A DNA stretch of 64,000 nt from an uncultured Lachnospiraceae bacterium. GTDB taxonomy: Bacteria > Bacillota > Clostridia > Lachnospirales > Lachnospiraceae. A model generated the notes under the pieces. That model searched no databases and was not told where the DNA came from. It worked only from the letters and a program-made list of their open reading frames with translations. A program made the position numbers and the translations under genes. Positions 1 through 8,466 of this stretch are shown here, one piece after another. The stretch covers positions 1 to 64,000 of the forward strand of contig CANQSB010000017.1 in the NCBI GenBank assembly GCA_947626435.1. The letters are read 5' to 3'. Numbering within the stretch: the first letter of the stretch is position 1; the number at the start of each line of letters is the position of its first letter.

Positions 1-62
1 ATTTGTAATACTTATATTATACTATATATGGCGGCGGAAAGATAGTTGAAATATTGATTTAA

Positions 63-1541
63 TCAGTGTTTCCCTAAGCGATAATTATTCCGGAGGATGG
101 ACGGAACAGTTTCAACTCCATTTCGCAGTCGTGCATAGTCTTTGAATTCTTCGCTGTGCATGGTTCGACGGATAACGGCTCGGTCATGTGCTGCCTTGGA
201 TGTGATAATCTTTGCCACCCTTTTATATATTTTAGGACGGCATTGATCCCTGTACGGACACCCTGCACACTGTTCTCTTTGGAACGATACCTGACACTGC
301 TTGCTTGGTCCCCTATACGTGCAGCTCTTAGGCTGGTATCCGGCTGGGCATCGGAGAACTTTGGTTCCTTCTTCATTGAACTCAAAATCAGCAGTGATAT
401 CCGGCGCTTCCCGCCCTGTAAGGCTGGTCGTTATAAGGTTTACATTCTTTTCCTTTGCAAGTGTTGTGTTTTCTGTTCCACTGTAGGCTCCGTCGGCAAC
501 AACTGTAACGGTTTCTTCCTGTACATTCATCTGCTCCAGATGTTCTTTTAAGAACTGACTGTCACTATGAATGTTCTGCTCGTATGCATAATCCGTTATC
601 ATGGAACCATTTTTACCGACGGCCTCTTCCAGGTTTGCCACATAACCACGGTGGTCTTTTCCTGCCTTTGTGCGGAATGTCGCTTCCGGATCCGACGGGT
701 TCTGTAAGGCCTTGGAATTCATGGTCCCATCTTCTTTCGTGCGGAGTCTGCGTTCTTCATTTTCAACGATTGTCTGTTCAGAAAGACACCGGATGAATAA
801 TTCGTATTCCGTGGTACCTTCGTAGACAGAGCCGCAAATGTAAAGAAGCGTATCCGCATCATTTAAAAGCGTCTGCATCCGGTCGTCTGTTTCTGTGCTC
901 CTTTGATGATAGATGACCTGATTAAAATCATTTGGCTCAGCGTAGTGCTTCAATCGTTCAGGAAGCAGTTCCTTATCGGTTTTAGTGATAAGGATAATCA
1001 GCTTGGAGATACAGGTGTACAGCAGTTCCATCCGGCTGAGCTTACGGATGTTGGATTCGATCATCATGGAGTCCATGCGGCGGACACGTCCGTTGATACC
1101 CATGATTTTTGCAATGGTGCCGCTCAAGTTTTTAACGCAGTCGTGATAGAGATCCACATTATGGAGCGTTTCATAATCGTAACAGCGTTTTCTAAAGCGG
1201 CTGAGGGTCTTATCGCTAAGCGGCTGTTCTTCAAAGCTTGTCGTGTGCAATGCATACTGAAGATGAAGATCCAGCATCAGATTCTCAACCATCTCATCAT
1301 CAGAGTAATCAAACATTTCCTTGATAATGAGTGCACCGACGATTACGTTGACCGGCGTATTCGGTCTGGATGCCCGGTCACTGTAAAGAACGGCGAATCT
1401 TTTTTCATCAATTGCCGGGAAAAGTTCATCCGCAAAGACCTTTGCCCATGATTTTTCCAAAGCCTTTTGCTCTCTGGCTGTAAGACCCGAAAAACTGTCT
1501 GTAATGGATAGCTGTTGATACGCATTTTCTTTAAATGACAT
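63..1541 (-). CDS. IS1182-family transposase, 3'-truncated
   Basis: Transposase of the IS1182 group. Residues about 45-120 form the DUF772-like N-terminal domain, with LSDKTLSRFRKR near residue 109. A DDE core follows: D157 in RRMDSMM, D350 in VVADGAYSG, and the glutamate of RNGVET near 477. A cysteine-rich stretch (398-434) lies between the last two. The start has GAAGG eight bases upstream. The protein stops at LGKH right after RNGVETVPSILRNNYR, whereas relatives normally continue for some tens of residues with a basic, aromatic tail. I find no continuation of that tail in the other frames of bases 1-62, so the 3' end of the element seems lost and the copy is probably inactive. It lies directly upstream of the duplicated nuclease unit. 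Confidence 0.85.
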   Translation of the reverse strand: MSFKENAYQQLSITDSFSGLTAREQKALEKSWAKVFADELFPAIDEKRFAVLYSDRASRPNTPVNVIVGALIIKEMFDYSDDEMVENLMLDLHLQYALHTTSFEEQPLSDKTLSRFRKRCYDYETLHNVDLYHDCVKNLSGTIAKIMGINGRVRRMDSMMIESNIRKLSRMELLYTCISKLIILITKTDKELLPERLKHYAEPNDFNQVIYHQRSTETDDRMQTLLNDADTLLYICGSVYEGTTEYELFIRCLSEQTIVENEERRLRTKEDGTMNSKALQNPSDPEATFRTKAGKDHRGYVANLEEAVGKNGSMITDYAYEQNIHSDSQFLKEHLEQMNVQEETVTVVADGAYSGTENTTLAKEKNVNLITTSLTGREAPDITADFEFNEEGTKVLRCPAGYQPKSCTYRGPSKQCQVSFQREQCAGCPYRDQCRPKIYKRVAKIITSKAAHDRAVIRRTMHSEEFKDYARLRNGVETVPSILRNNYRLGKH

Positions 1542-1575
1542 AGAGAATACCTTCTTTCATAGGTTATCTCTATTA

Positions 1576-1592
1576 TATCGCAAATTGCGATA
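1576..1592. promoter_or_regulatory. Perfect inverted repeat upstream of the transposase
   Basis: TATCGCAA, one spacer base, then TTGCGATA. It lies about 35 bp before the transposase start. It could be an operator or part of the element's end; nothing here decides between these. Confidence 0.35.
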
Positions 1593-1689
1593 CTTTGGAA
1601 AATTATCTACAAAATATATGAAATTTTCAAGGTACTATAGAGGGACTATTGACCCCAACATCATTAGAATATCTTACTATGAAAATGGA

Positions 1690-1942
1690 TTTAGTCACGT
1701 CACCAATATAGAGCAAATACTACGTGTTTAGATATGGCTGTGGAAAAATAACCGCAGCACTGCACCTTGACAATTTCATACTTTATATTAGGAAAATATT
1801 TTCTCGCTGAAAATTGTTGACAAACGTTTGTTTGTATGATAGCATATATTCGAACACAAGTTTGCTATTTAGCAAAAGTACCGCAAAAGCCTAATGACAA
1901 GTCAAGGCAGATGAAGGCAGCAGCGAATATGCATAAACAGCA
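1690..1942 (+). repeat. Leader of Rpn unit, copy 1 (dispersed repeat)
   Basis: This non-coding stretch recurs upstream of the other two copies of the same Rpn gene (3465-3673 on +, 55672-55960 on -). Shared parts are an AAAATNGATTTANTCAC-like start, a GGCTGTGG...CCGCAG hairpin, a CACCTTGACAATTTCATAC block, and CCTAATGACAAGTCAAGGCAG just before the gene. TTGACA at 1817-1822, inside the palindrome ACAAACGTTTGT, lies 17 bp before TAGCAT (1840-1845), a possible promoter. Copy 3 keeps this TTGACA segment; copy 2 has lost about 55 bp including it. Bases 1542-1690 show no gene. Confidence 0.6.
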
Positions 1943-2992
1943 ATGCGGAAAGAGAGGACATTTAATTTGACAGAAAGAGAAAAAGGCGCAACCAGCAAAG
2001 ACAACTCACAGATCAGGGACAGTTCCGCAAAAATCATTTTTGACGATCCGATTTTATGTGCGCAGTTCCTACGGGATTATGTTGACATCCCGCTGCTGCA
2101 CAATGTGCAGCCGGAAGATATCGAGGATGAGACAGAACGCTTCGTGCATATGTTCACTGAGGAGAGAGACTCTGACGTAGTTAAGAAAATCCGTATAAAG
2201 GAAGAAAAAACTCCATTTTACATAGTTTCCCTTATTGAACATAAGTCATATGTGGATTATAATGTAACTATGCAGATATTCCGCTACATGGCATTCATCT
2301 GGGAGGACTACGAGAAGGAGCAGGAGCGTATGCGTCATGGTATCAGCAAGACCAAGGATTTCCGCTATCCGCCAGTATTGCCCATAGTGTACTATGAGGG
2401 CATCGGCAAATGGACTGCGCCGATAAGCCTGCATGAGAGGATACTCCTCAGCGATACTCTGGGTGAATATATTCCAGACTACCGCTGCCTTATGGTACAG
2501 CTGAACGAGTACACCAACGGCAGGCTGATGGAAAAAGCAGATGAGCTTTCGCTGATAATGATGCTGAACAAGCTTCACGCTTCAGAAGACTTCACCGTTC
2601 TGCAGAGCGAAGTGCCTCTGGAATACCTTGAAAAAGTAACGGCGCAGACGCCAGAATATCTGCTTGGAATAATAGGACAGATAGTAGAAATCCTGCTGGC
2701 AAAGCTCAGCGTGCCCAGAGATGAGGCGAGGAGGTTTGCAGATCAGGTAAAGGAGCGCAAGGTGGGGGAACTTTTTGCAAACTTTAAAGGCTACGACGTG
2801 CAGGAGGTAAGGCGGATTGCAAGAGAGGAAGGCGAAAAGGCTGGCGAGAAAATTGGCGAGAAGAAAGGGCTGGCAGCACTGGTGAGATCGTTGAAAGTGT
2901 TCCTTCCCGATTTTGAAAATGTCTATAATGCGGTCATTAAAAACGAAGAATACGCAGGCTGCACCCGCGAAGAAGTCATGAAATACTATTAA
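1943..2992 (+). CDS. Rpn-family PD-(D/E)XK nuclease/putative transposase, copy 1 (intact)
   Basis: Member of the Rpn/YhgA-like (Transposase_31, PF04754) family, related to proteins reported as DNA endonucleases that promote recombination and act in phage defence. The nuclease core is visible: acidic RDSDVV at residues 75-80 and the E-x-K of SLIEHKS (E99, K101), followed by MQIFRYMAFIWEDYE and PPVLPIVYYEG, typical of the family. The C-terminal part has short GEKx repeats (GEKA-GEKI-GEKK, 2831-2866), then a compact end domain finishing in REEVMKYY. The ATG has no clear ribosome site. A TTG at 1967, eight bases after AGAGAGGA and in frame, is a plausible true start. Very close paralogue of the genes at 3674 (broken) and 54586. 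The family is clear; its role here is inferred. Confidence 0.85.
   Translation: MRKERTFNLTEREKGATSKDNSQIRDSSAKIIFDDPILCAQFLRDYVDIPLLHNVQPEDIEDETERFVHMFTEERDSDVVKKIRIKEEKTPFYIVSLIEHKSYVDYNVTMQIFRYMAFIWEDYEKEQERMRHGISKTKDFRYPPVLPIVYYEGIGKWTAPISLHERILLSDTLGEYIPDYRCLMVQLNEYTNGRLMEKADELSLIMMLNKLHASEDFTVLQSEVPLEYLEKVTAQTPEYLLGIIGQIVEILLAKLSVPRDEARRFADQVKERKVGELFANFKGYDVQEVRRIAREEGEKAGEKIGEKKGLAALVRSLKVFLPDFENVYNAVIKNEEYAGCTREEVMKYY
2762..2992 (+). CDS. Possible internal C-terminal product (RpnS-like) of copy 1
   Basis: In-frame GTG within the Rpn gene, six bases after AAAGGAG. It would give a 76-residue protein starting VGELFANFKGY, which contains the GEKx repeats and the C-terminal domain. The equivalent GTG and ribosome site are kept in copy 2 (4191) and copy 3 (54852, - strand). 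In E. coli, separately translated Rpn C-termini neutralise the full-length toxin. That this happens here is inference, and GTG makes the case weaker than for the ATG at 11348. Confidence 0.4.
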   Translation: MGELFANFKGYDVQEVRRIAREEGEKAGEKIGEKKGLAALVRSLKVFLPDFENVYNAVIKNEEYAGCTREEVMKYY

Positions 2993-3101
2993 ACATGCAG
3001 ACTGCGTCAACAGCAATTCTGAAAGCTGAGCAAATAGAAGAAATTATTCATCATGAAACATATTCCATTTTTCTTGAAACATTCAGTGTCGTGTCTGCTG
3101 G

Positions 3102-3107
3102 TATAAT
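3102..3107 (+). promoter_or_regulatory. Possible extended -10 promoter, copy 1
   Basis: TGGTATAAT (TGn plus TATAAT) after the Rpn gene, repeated exactly at 4543-4548 in copy 2. No good -35 lies 17 bp upstream. It would drive the second gene of the unit. Confidence 0.4.
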
Positions 3108-3160
3108 TAATATTGTATTTGCTGTGCTTACATTATGGTTTTTACGCAGAATTTTTCTGC

Positions 3161-3451
3161 AACCTGAAAGACAATGAAAAATATTATGCCAAGGCTGAAG
3201 CCGTAGTGAACCTTGCGTCGGACGTGAACACGAAGATATTTGAAGAGATAGTTCTGGGAGGTGGGATTATGAGTGATGCGCTAAAGGAAATGCTGTTGCC
3301 TGAACTTGGGGAGCTTAAGCGGCAGCTTGCTGAAAGCAATATGGAACTTGCTGAAAACAGGGCGGAACTTGCTAGGAAGGACGCGATAATCGCTGAACTG
3401 AGACGAGTTTTGGCAGAATCTGGACAGGACATGGACGAATTTGTACAATAA
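3161..3451 (+). pseudogene. PD-(D/E)XK gene remnant, copy 1: C-terminal part only
   Basis: Reads NEKYYAKAEAVVNLASDV and onward, nearly identical to the C-terminal third of the intact gene at 4764. The start and nuclease domain are missing: about 720 bp present in copy 2 (roughly 4602-5322) are absent here, and the join follows CTGCA near 3161. An in-frame ATG at 3269 lies seven bases after GGGAGG, so a 60-residue product (3269-3451) could still be made. It has one LAENRAE heptad where the intact gene has four. Confidence 0.75.
3269..3451 (+). CDS. Orphan RpnS-like C-terminal ORF
   Basis: Sixty residues starting MSDALKEMLLPELGEL, with a predicted coiled coil (ESNMELAENRAELARKD). The ribosome site GGGAGG and the ATG are the same as those inside the intact gene (5427). 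In this copy the nuclease part is deleted while this segment and its ribosome site are unchanged. If the internal product of the intact gene is an inhibitor, this is a free copy of it. Expression and function are inferred. Confidence 0.45.
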   Translation: MSDALKEMLLPELGELKRQLAESNMELAENRAELARKDAIIAELRRVLAESGQDMDEFVQ

Positions 3452-3464
3452 CGCGCCTTGTTGT

Positions 3465-3673
3465 CAAAATAGATTTAATCACGCAACCTCTAAAAGTTAA
3501 ATACTGCATGTATAGATGTGGCTGTAGAGAAATAACCGCAGCATTGCACTTTGACATTTTATACTTTATATTAAGAAATATTTTCTATCTGAAAGCTGCT
3601 TAGCGAAAGTACCACGAAAGCCTAATGACAAGTCAAGGCAGATGAAGGTAGCAGAGCATATGCATAAACAACA
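3465..3673 (+). repeat. Leader of Rpn unit, copy 2 (TTGACA segment lost)
   Basis: Homologous to 1690-1942, with the same hairpin (GGCTGTAG...CCGCAG) and CACTTTGACA block. The part holding the TTGACA/palindrome of copy 1 (1817-1845) is missing. The downstream Rpn copy is also broken. Confidence 0.55.
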
Positions 3674-4433
3674 ATGCGGAAAGAGAGGACATTTAATTTG
3701 ACAGAAAGAGAAAAAGGCGCAACCAGCAAAGACAACACACAGCTCAGGGACAGTTCCGCAAAAATCATCTTTGACGATCCGATTTTATGTGCGCAGTTCC
3801 TGCGGGATTATGTGGACATCCCGCTGCTGCGCAATGTGCAGCCTGAAGATATCGAAGATGAGACAGAGCGCTTCGTGCATATGTTTACTGAGGAGAGGGA
3901 CTCGGACGTAGTGAAGAAAATCCGTATAAAGGAAGAAAAAAATCCATTTTACATAGTTTCCCTTATTGAACATAAGTCAATGTGGATTATAATGTAACTA
4001 TGCAGATATTCCGCTACATGGCATTCATCTGGGAGGACTACGAGAAGGAGCAGGAGCGTATGCGTCATGGCATCAGACGCCGGAATATCTGCTTGGGATA
4101 ATAGGACAGATAGTAGAAATCCTGCTGGCAAAGCTCAGCGTTCCCATGGATGAGGCGAGGAGGTTTGCGGAGCAGGTAAAGGAGCGCAAGGTGGGAGAAC
4201 TTTTTGCAAACTTTAAAGGCTACGATGTGCAGGAGGTAAGGCGGATTGCAAGGGAGGAAGGCGAAAAGGCTGGCAGGAAAGTTGGCGAGAAAATTGGCGA
4301 GAAGAAAGGGTTGGCAGCACTAGTGAGATCGTTGAAAGTGTTCCTTCCCGATTTTGAAAATGTCTATAATGCGGTCATTAAAAACGAAGAATACGCAGGC
4401 TGCACCCGCGAAGAAGTCATGAAATACTATTAA
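3674..4433 (+). pseudogene. Rpn-family nuclease, copy 2: deletion and frameshift
   Basis: Near-identical to 1943-2992 but disrupted. A single base is lost in the codons for EHKSYVD (3978-3981), which ends the N-terminal frame at 3997. About 300 bp are also deleted between two CAG triplets (in copy 1 terms, from 2346 to 2647); the join is near 4075. The C-terminal part stays open from 4146 to 4433 and keeps the internal AAAGGAG/GTG (4191) and four GEKx-type repeats (GEKA-GRKV-GEKI-GEKK). The nuclease domain cannot be made. Confidence 0.85.
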
Positions 4434-4542
4434 ACATGCAGACTGCGTCAACAGCAATTCTGAAAGCTGAGCAAATAGAAGAAATTATTCATCATGAAAC
4501 ATATTCCATTTTTCTTGAAACATTCAGTGTCGTGTCTGCTGG

Positions 4543-4548
4543 TATAAT
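4543..4548 (+). promoter_or_regulatory. Possible extended -10 promoter, copy 2
   Basis: TGGTATAAT, the same sequence and setting as at 3102. It is about 215 bp upstream of the intact second gene of the unit, whose leader (4549-4763) carries no other gene. Confidence 0.4.
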
Positions 4549-4763
4549 TAATATTGTATTTGCCGTGCTTACATTATGGTTTTTACGCAGAATTTTGCTG
4601 CAAATAGCACATAATTATGCACATATTTTGTAAATTTGCCACAAACCACTCCTTCTTTCAGCTTGATATTACACCGCAAATCACATATAATGGTATTAAG
4701 AACAACGAATGAATGTCTGGCTTCATGGTATATGCCTGATGCAGACAAGGAAAGGATACATAT

Positions 4764-5672
4764 TTGGAGATTGAAAACAGGACACAGTGGCATCCCGCAT
4801 TTTGCACAAGCATGGAACTGGAGCTGATGGAAAATGAAAAAGCTCTGCTGTATGACAGGGAGCATAATTTAGGCAGCGAACCGCTGCAGATAGACCTTCT
4901 GATTATCAGAAAAGAAGCGCATGAAACGATAAAAAATGAAATCGGCGCAATCTTCCTCGGTCACAACATTGTGGAATTCAAGTCGCCTGACGACGGGATG
5001 AACATAGACACATTTTACAAGGTGCTTGCATATGCGTGCCTGTATAAAGCTGATACAGGTACGGTGGATGAAGTCCTTGACACAGATATCACAGTCACGC
5101 TGATACGCGAACAGAAGCCCGTAAAGCTTTTGTCACAGCTATCGGAAAAGTACCGCGTCACAACAGGCGGAAACGGGATATACTATATTGAGGATATGCT
5201 TTTTCCAATGCAGATTGTGGTAACAAAGGAACTTGACAGCAGCGCTCATGTATGGCTGAAAGCGCTGACGCGCAGCATGGATATCAGGCAGGCGGATGAG
5301 CTTTTAGACAGATATGAGAGCCTGAAAGGTAATGAGAAATATTATGCCAAGGCTGAAACCGTAGTGAACCTTGCGTCGGACGTAAACACTGAGATATTTG
5401 AAGAGATAGTTCTGGGAGGTGGGATTATGAGTGATGCGCTAAAGGAAATGCTGCTGCCTGAGCTTGGGGAGCTTAAGCAGCAACTCGCTGAAAGCAATAT
5501 GGAACTTGCTGAAAACAGGGCAGAACTTGCTGAAAATAGGGCGGAACTTGCTGAAAACAGAGCAGAGCTTGCTGAAAATAGGGCAGAGCTAGCTAGGAAG
5601 GATGCGATAATTGCTGAACTAAAACGGGTTTTGGTCGAGGTCGGACAAAGTATGGACAAAGAAGAACAGTGA
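4764..5672 (+). CDS. PD-(D/E)XK nuclease-like protein with C-terminal coiled coil
   Basis: 302 residues. The N-terminal half has a PD-(D/E)XK-like pattern: LQIDLLII (D44), then GHNIVEFKSPDD (E71, K73). The middle (about 80-220) is unassigned. The C-terminal part is a coiled coil with four perfect LAENRAE heptads (residues 248-275) and an ARKDAIIAELKRVL end. The TTG start follows AAGGAAAGG. An in-frame ATG at 5427 (residue 222), seven bases after GGAGG, could give a separate 81-residue C-terminal protein. Gene pairs of this kind, Rpn plus this protein, occur twice in tandem here. Proteins like this are often annotated without a solid function; I infer a nuclease role from the motif only. Confidence 0.75.
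   Translation: MEIENRTQWHPAFCTSMELELMENEKALLYDREHNLGSEPLQIDLLIIRKEAHETIKNEIGAIFLGHNIVEFKSPDDGMNIDTFYKVLAYACLYKADTGTVDEVLDTDITVTLIREQKPVKLLSQLSEKYRVTTGGNGIYYIEDMLFPMQIVVTKELDSSAHVWLKALTRSMDIRQADELLDRYESLKGNEKYYAKAETVVNLASDVNTEIFEEIVLGGGIMSDALKEMLLPELGELKQQLAESNMELAENRAELAENRAELAENRAELAENRAELARKDAIIAELKRVLVEVGQSMDKEEQ
5427..5672 (+). CDS. Possible internal C-terminal product of the PD-(D/E)XK gene
   Basis: Starts MSDALKEMLLPEL with GGGAGG seven bases upstream. The same start is kept in the orphan fragment at 3269. It would be 81 residues, almost all coiled coil. Proposed by analogy with the small C-terminal products of E. coli Rpn genes; not demonstrated. Confidence 0.45.
   Translation: MSDALKEMLLPELGELKQQLAESNMELAENRAELAENRAELAENRAELAENRAELARKDAIIAELKRVLVEVGQSMDKEEQ
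5505..5588 (+). repeat. 21-bp coding tandem repeat, four units (LAENRAE heptads)
   Basis: Four direct 21-bp repeats with small third-position differences, each encoding LAENRAE. The decayed copy at 3161-3451 has a single unit, so copy number has changed since duplication. Confidence 0.85.
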
Positions 5673-5699
5673 ATCTAAAATAAACTGAATAAAATATAT

Positions 5700-5768
5700 A
5701 AAAATCCTGATTTAAGGCATGAGATTGTGAATGAAGCAATGGCTACTTTAGATTAGGATTTTTAATTT
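5700..5768 (+). terminator. Hairpin terminator after the nuclease unit
   Basis: AAAAATCCTGATTTAA (5700-5715) pairs at 14 of 16 positions with TTAGATTAGGATTTTT (5748-5763), and a T-rich run follows. A related hairpin stands at 52689-52755. The rest of 5673-5949 shows no gene. Confidence 0.55.
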
Positions 5769-5949
5769 TGTGGGATTCTTTGAAAAAGAATTTGTTGGAG
5801 CTGTATAAAAAATTACATTCCATACTTTATTTTATGCTTTAACAAAAAACGCCATAGTTTTTTGTTGTGATTGGATAAATGGTATGTTATATTAAATGTA
5901 GGGTGTTTTGGAAGATTATGGATATTTTTAGTGAGAATGGAGGTATTTT

Positions 5950-7548
5950 ATGGGGAACGACGCAAGGGATGTTATTGAAAATGGCGAGGCAGTGCTTGGC
6001 ATAGAGTTTGGCTCTACGCGCATAAAGGCTGTGCTGATTGACAAGAAGCACGAGGCGCTTGCCGTCGGCATACATGACTGGGAGAACCAGCTTGTAAACA
6101 ACATCTGGACTTACAGCCTTGATGCCATATGGGGTGGCCTGCAGGCGTGCTATCAGGATTTAGCGGCAAACGTGAAGAAGCAATACGGCGCGGAGATTAA
6201 GACGCTTGGCGCGATTGGCTTCAGTGCGATGATGCATGGATATATGGCGTTTGACAATAAGGGCGAACTTTTGGTGCCGTTTAGGACTTGGAGGAATACC
6301 ATCACGCAGCAGGCGAGCGAGGAGCTGACCAAGCTGTTTGAGTACCATATTCCTCAGAGGTGGAGTATTGCGCATTTGTATCAGGCGATTTTGAACGGCG
6401 AGGAGCATGTAAAGGACATAGTGTATTTTACGACGCTTGCGGGCTACATACATTGGAAGCTTAGCGGGGAAAATGTGCTTGGCATAGGCGAGGCATCGGG
6501 AATGTTCCCTATAGATATAGACAAGAAGGATTTCAACGCGAGAATGATATCCCAGTTTGATGAGTTGATAAAGGATAAAGGCTATGGATGGAAATTGGCT
6601 GATATTATGCCGAAGGTGCTTTTGGCAGGAGAGAGCGCGGGTGAGCTTACCGCGGAAGGCGCGAAGCTCCTTGACGTGTCCGGCACACTGCAGGCGGGGA
6701 TACCTATGTGTCCGCCGGAGGGCGACGCGGGTACGGGCATGACCGCGACAAACAGCGTGGCGAAGCGTACTGGCAATATTTCGGCTGGCACGTCTGTGTT
6801 TGCTATGGCTGTGCTGGAGAAGGACTTGTCAAAGGCGTATGACGAGCTTGACCTTGTGACGACGCCCGACGGCAGCCTCGTGGCTATGGTGCATTGCAAC
6901 AACTGTACCTCGGATTTGAACGCGTGGGTGAATATTTTTAAGGAATTTTATGAGGCGATGGGACATAAGGCTGATATGAACGAGCTTTACGGCACGCTTT
7001 ACAGGAAGGCGCTGGAAGGTGACGCTGACTGCGGAGGGCTTTTGGCGTATGGGTATTTTTCGGGCGAGCACGTGACGGGCTTTGAGGAGGGTAGACCGCT
7101 GTTTGTGCGCACGCCTGACGCGAAATTTAACCTTGCGAACTTTATGCGGGTAAATCTGTTTACAGCGCTTGGAGCGATTAAGATTGGGATGGATATTCTT
7201 TTCAAGGAGGAGAATGTGGTGCTTGACGAGCTGTTGGGACATGGTGGATTGTTCAAGACTGAGGGTGTGGGGCAGAGAGTTGTCGCCGCGGCTGTGAATG
7301 TGCCTGTGTCTGTGATGAAGACTGCGGGTGAAGGCGGTGCGTGGGGCATTGCTGTGCTTGCAAATTATATGAAGGAAAAAGCTGAGGGCGAGGCGCTTGG
7401 AGATTATTTGAACAGCAAGGTGTTTGCGGGTGAGGAGTCGTCGCGAATGGAGCCTGACGCGAAGGACGTAGCAGGATTTGAGAAGTTTATTGAGAGGTAT
7501 AGGAAAGGGCTTGCGATTGAGAGGGCGGCTGTGGATTCGATGAGATAG
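5950..7548 (+). CDS. FGGY-family carbohydrate kinase, probably ribulokinase-like
   Basis: Phosphorylates a sugar, probably a ketopentose such as L-ribulose, using ATP in the cytoplasm. The FGGY fold is visible: [17 protein letters not shown] near the N-terminus (phosphate 1 loop), [12 protein letters not shown] in the middle, and LGHGGLF and [12 protein letters not shown] in the C-terminal domain. At 532 residues the length fits. GGAGG precedes the ATG at a normal distance. The next gene is an AraD-type epimerase, followed by transketolase, which argues for a pentose route ending in the pentose phosphate pathway. No isomerase (araA) is nearby. Substrate choice within the family (L-ribulose, L-xylulose) cannot be read from sequence alone. 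Confidence 0.85.
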   Translation: MGNDARDVIENGEAVLGIEFGSTRIKAVLIDKKHEALAVGIHDWENQLVNNIWTYSLDAIWGGLQACYQDLAANVKKQYGAEIKTLGAIGFSAMMHGYMAFDNKGELLVPFRTWRNTITQQASEELTKLFEYHIPQRWSIAHLYQAILNGEEHVKDIVYFTTLAGYIHWKLSGENVLGIGEASGMFPIDIDKKDFNARMISQFDELIKDKGYGWKLADIMPKVLLAGESAGELTAEGAKLLDVSGTLQAGIPMCPPEGDAGTGMTATNSVAKRTGNISAGTSVFAMAVLEKDLSKAYDELDLVTTPDGSLVAMVHCNNCTSDLNAWVNIFKEFYEAMGHKADMNELYGTLYRKALEGDADCGGLLAYGYFSGEHVTGFEEGRPLFVRTPDAKFNLANFMRVNLFTALGAIKIGMDILFKEENVVLDELLGHGGLFKTEGVGQRVVAAAVNVPVSVMKTAGEGGAWGIAVLANYMKEKAEGEALGDYLNSKVFAGEESSRMEPDAKDVAGFEKFIERYRKGLAIERAAVDSMR

Positions 7549-7584
7549 GGATAGTAATATAAAGTGAAAGGAAATGTGGGAAAA

Positions 7585-8280
7585 ATGCTTGAGGAATTGA
7601 AGAAAAAGGTTTATGAGGCGAATATGGATTTGCCAAGATACGGGCTTGTCACCTTTACTTGGGGCAACGTGAGCGCGATTGACAGGGAGAGCGGGCTGTT
7701 TGTCATCAAACCGAGCGGTGTGGATTATGACCTTTTGAAGCCGGAGGACATGGTGGTTATGGACTTGAATGGCAATAAGGTCGAGGGGAAATACAATCCG
7801 TCGTCCGATACGGCTACGCACTTGGAGCTTTACAAGGCTTTCCCTGAGATTGGGGGTATAGTGCACACGCACTCCACATATGCGACGAGCTGGGCGCAGG
7901 CAGGGAGGAGTATTCCTTGCTACGGCACGACTCACGCCGACTATATGTACGGCGAAATCCCATGCGCGAGGGTGCTTACCAAGGAGGAGATGGACGAAGG
8001 GTATGAGAAGAATACCGGCACTATCATTATAGAAACATTTAAAGACAAAGACCCTATGGCTGTGCCTGCCGTGCTTTGCAAAAATCATGGGCCGTTTGCG
8101 TGGGGTAAGGATGCCAAAGAGGCTGTGCATAATGCCGTAGTGCTTGAGGAAGTCGCGAAGATGGCGCTTTTTACGGAGCAGCTAAAGCCTGATGTGGAGC
8201 CGGCGCCGCAGCGTATTCAGGATAAGCATTATTTCAGAAAGCATGGGGCTAATGCTTATTACGGGAATAAAATTGAATAG
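7585..8280 (+). CDS. araD: L-ribulose-5-phosphate 4-epimerase
   Basis: Converts L-ribulose 5-phosphate to D-xylulose 5-phosphate. It belongs to the class II aldolase/AraD family with a zinc site: histidines in [21 protein letters not shown] and KNHGPFAWG, plus TWGNVSAID near the start. Beginning at the ATG at 7585 gives 231 residues, the length of E. coli AraD; an upstream GTG at 7564 has a poorer ribosome site. It follows the FGGY kinase by 36 bases and probably shares its transcript. Its product is a transketolase substrate, and transketolase is the next gene pair. The epimerase assignment is firm; closely related enzymes can act on other pentulose phosphates. Confidence 0.88.
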   Translation: MLEELKKKVYEANMDLPRYGLVTFTWGNVSAIDRESGLFVIKPSGVDYDLLKPEDMVVMDLNGNKVEGKYNPSSDTATHLELYKAFPEIGGIVHTHSTYATSWAQAGRSIPCYGTTHADYMYGEIPCARVLTKEEMDEGYEKNTGTIIIETFKDKDPMAVPAVLCKNHGPFAWGKDAKEAVHNAVVLEEVAKMALFTEQLKPDVEPAPQRIQDKHYFRKHGANAYYGNKIE

Positions 8281-8399
8281 TAAGCAAAGACATTCGTTAA
8301 TTGATAAGGCAAGTGTCAGTGCGGCGTGTCGTGGAGAGCGGTGTCGCATTGCAGTTAAAAATCAAAATTAGCAATTATCGGGCAGAAATGACTAAGTTT

Positions 8400-8411
8400 T
8401 GCGTATACGCA
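8400..8411. promoter_or_regulatory. Perfect palindrome TGCGTATACGCA before transketolase
   Basis: A 12-bp perfect palindrome, 56 bp before the transketolase start. It could be an operator. The gap 8281-8466 shows no gene. Confidence 0.3.
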
Positions 8412-8466
8412 TTTAGCCGTATGTGGTAAATTAATTTATATAAATATAAGAACGGAGGAAAACGCA

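Noticed and set aside
156-551. Open frame on + strand within the transposase gene
   Set aside because: Antisense shadow of the IS1182 transposase; no ribosome site and no protein-like sequence.
1-1700. Complete IS1182 element with terminal inverted repeats
   Set aside because: The transposase end is missing and I could not find matching ends or a target duplication.
2995-3177. Short frame after Rpn copy 1, repeated at 4436-4633
   Set aside because: The repeat reflects duplication of the non-coding promoter region; no ribosome site, and the two versions end differently.
5505-5588. Short CRISPR-like array
   Set aside because: Direct 21-bp units without spacers, in frame within a coiled-coil gene.
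6829-8130. 433-codon frame antisense to the FGGY kinase and epimerase
   Set aside because: Both sense genes are strongly supported; the frame is basic and low in complexity, typical of antisense shadows.
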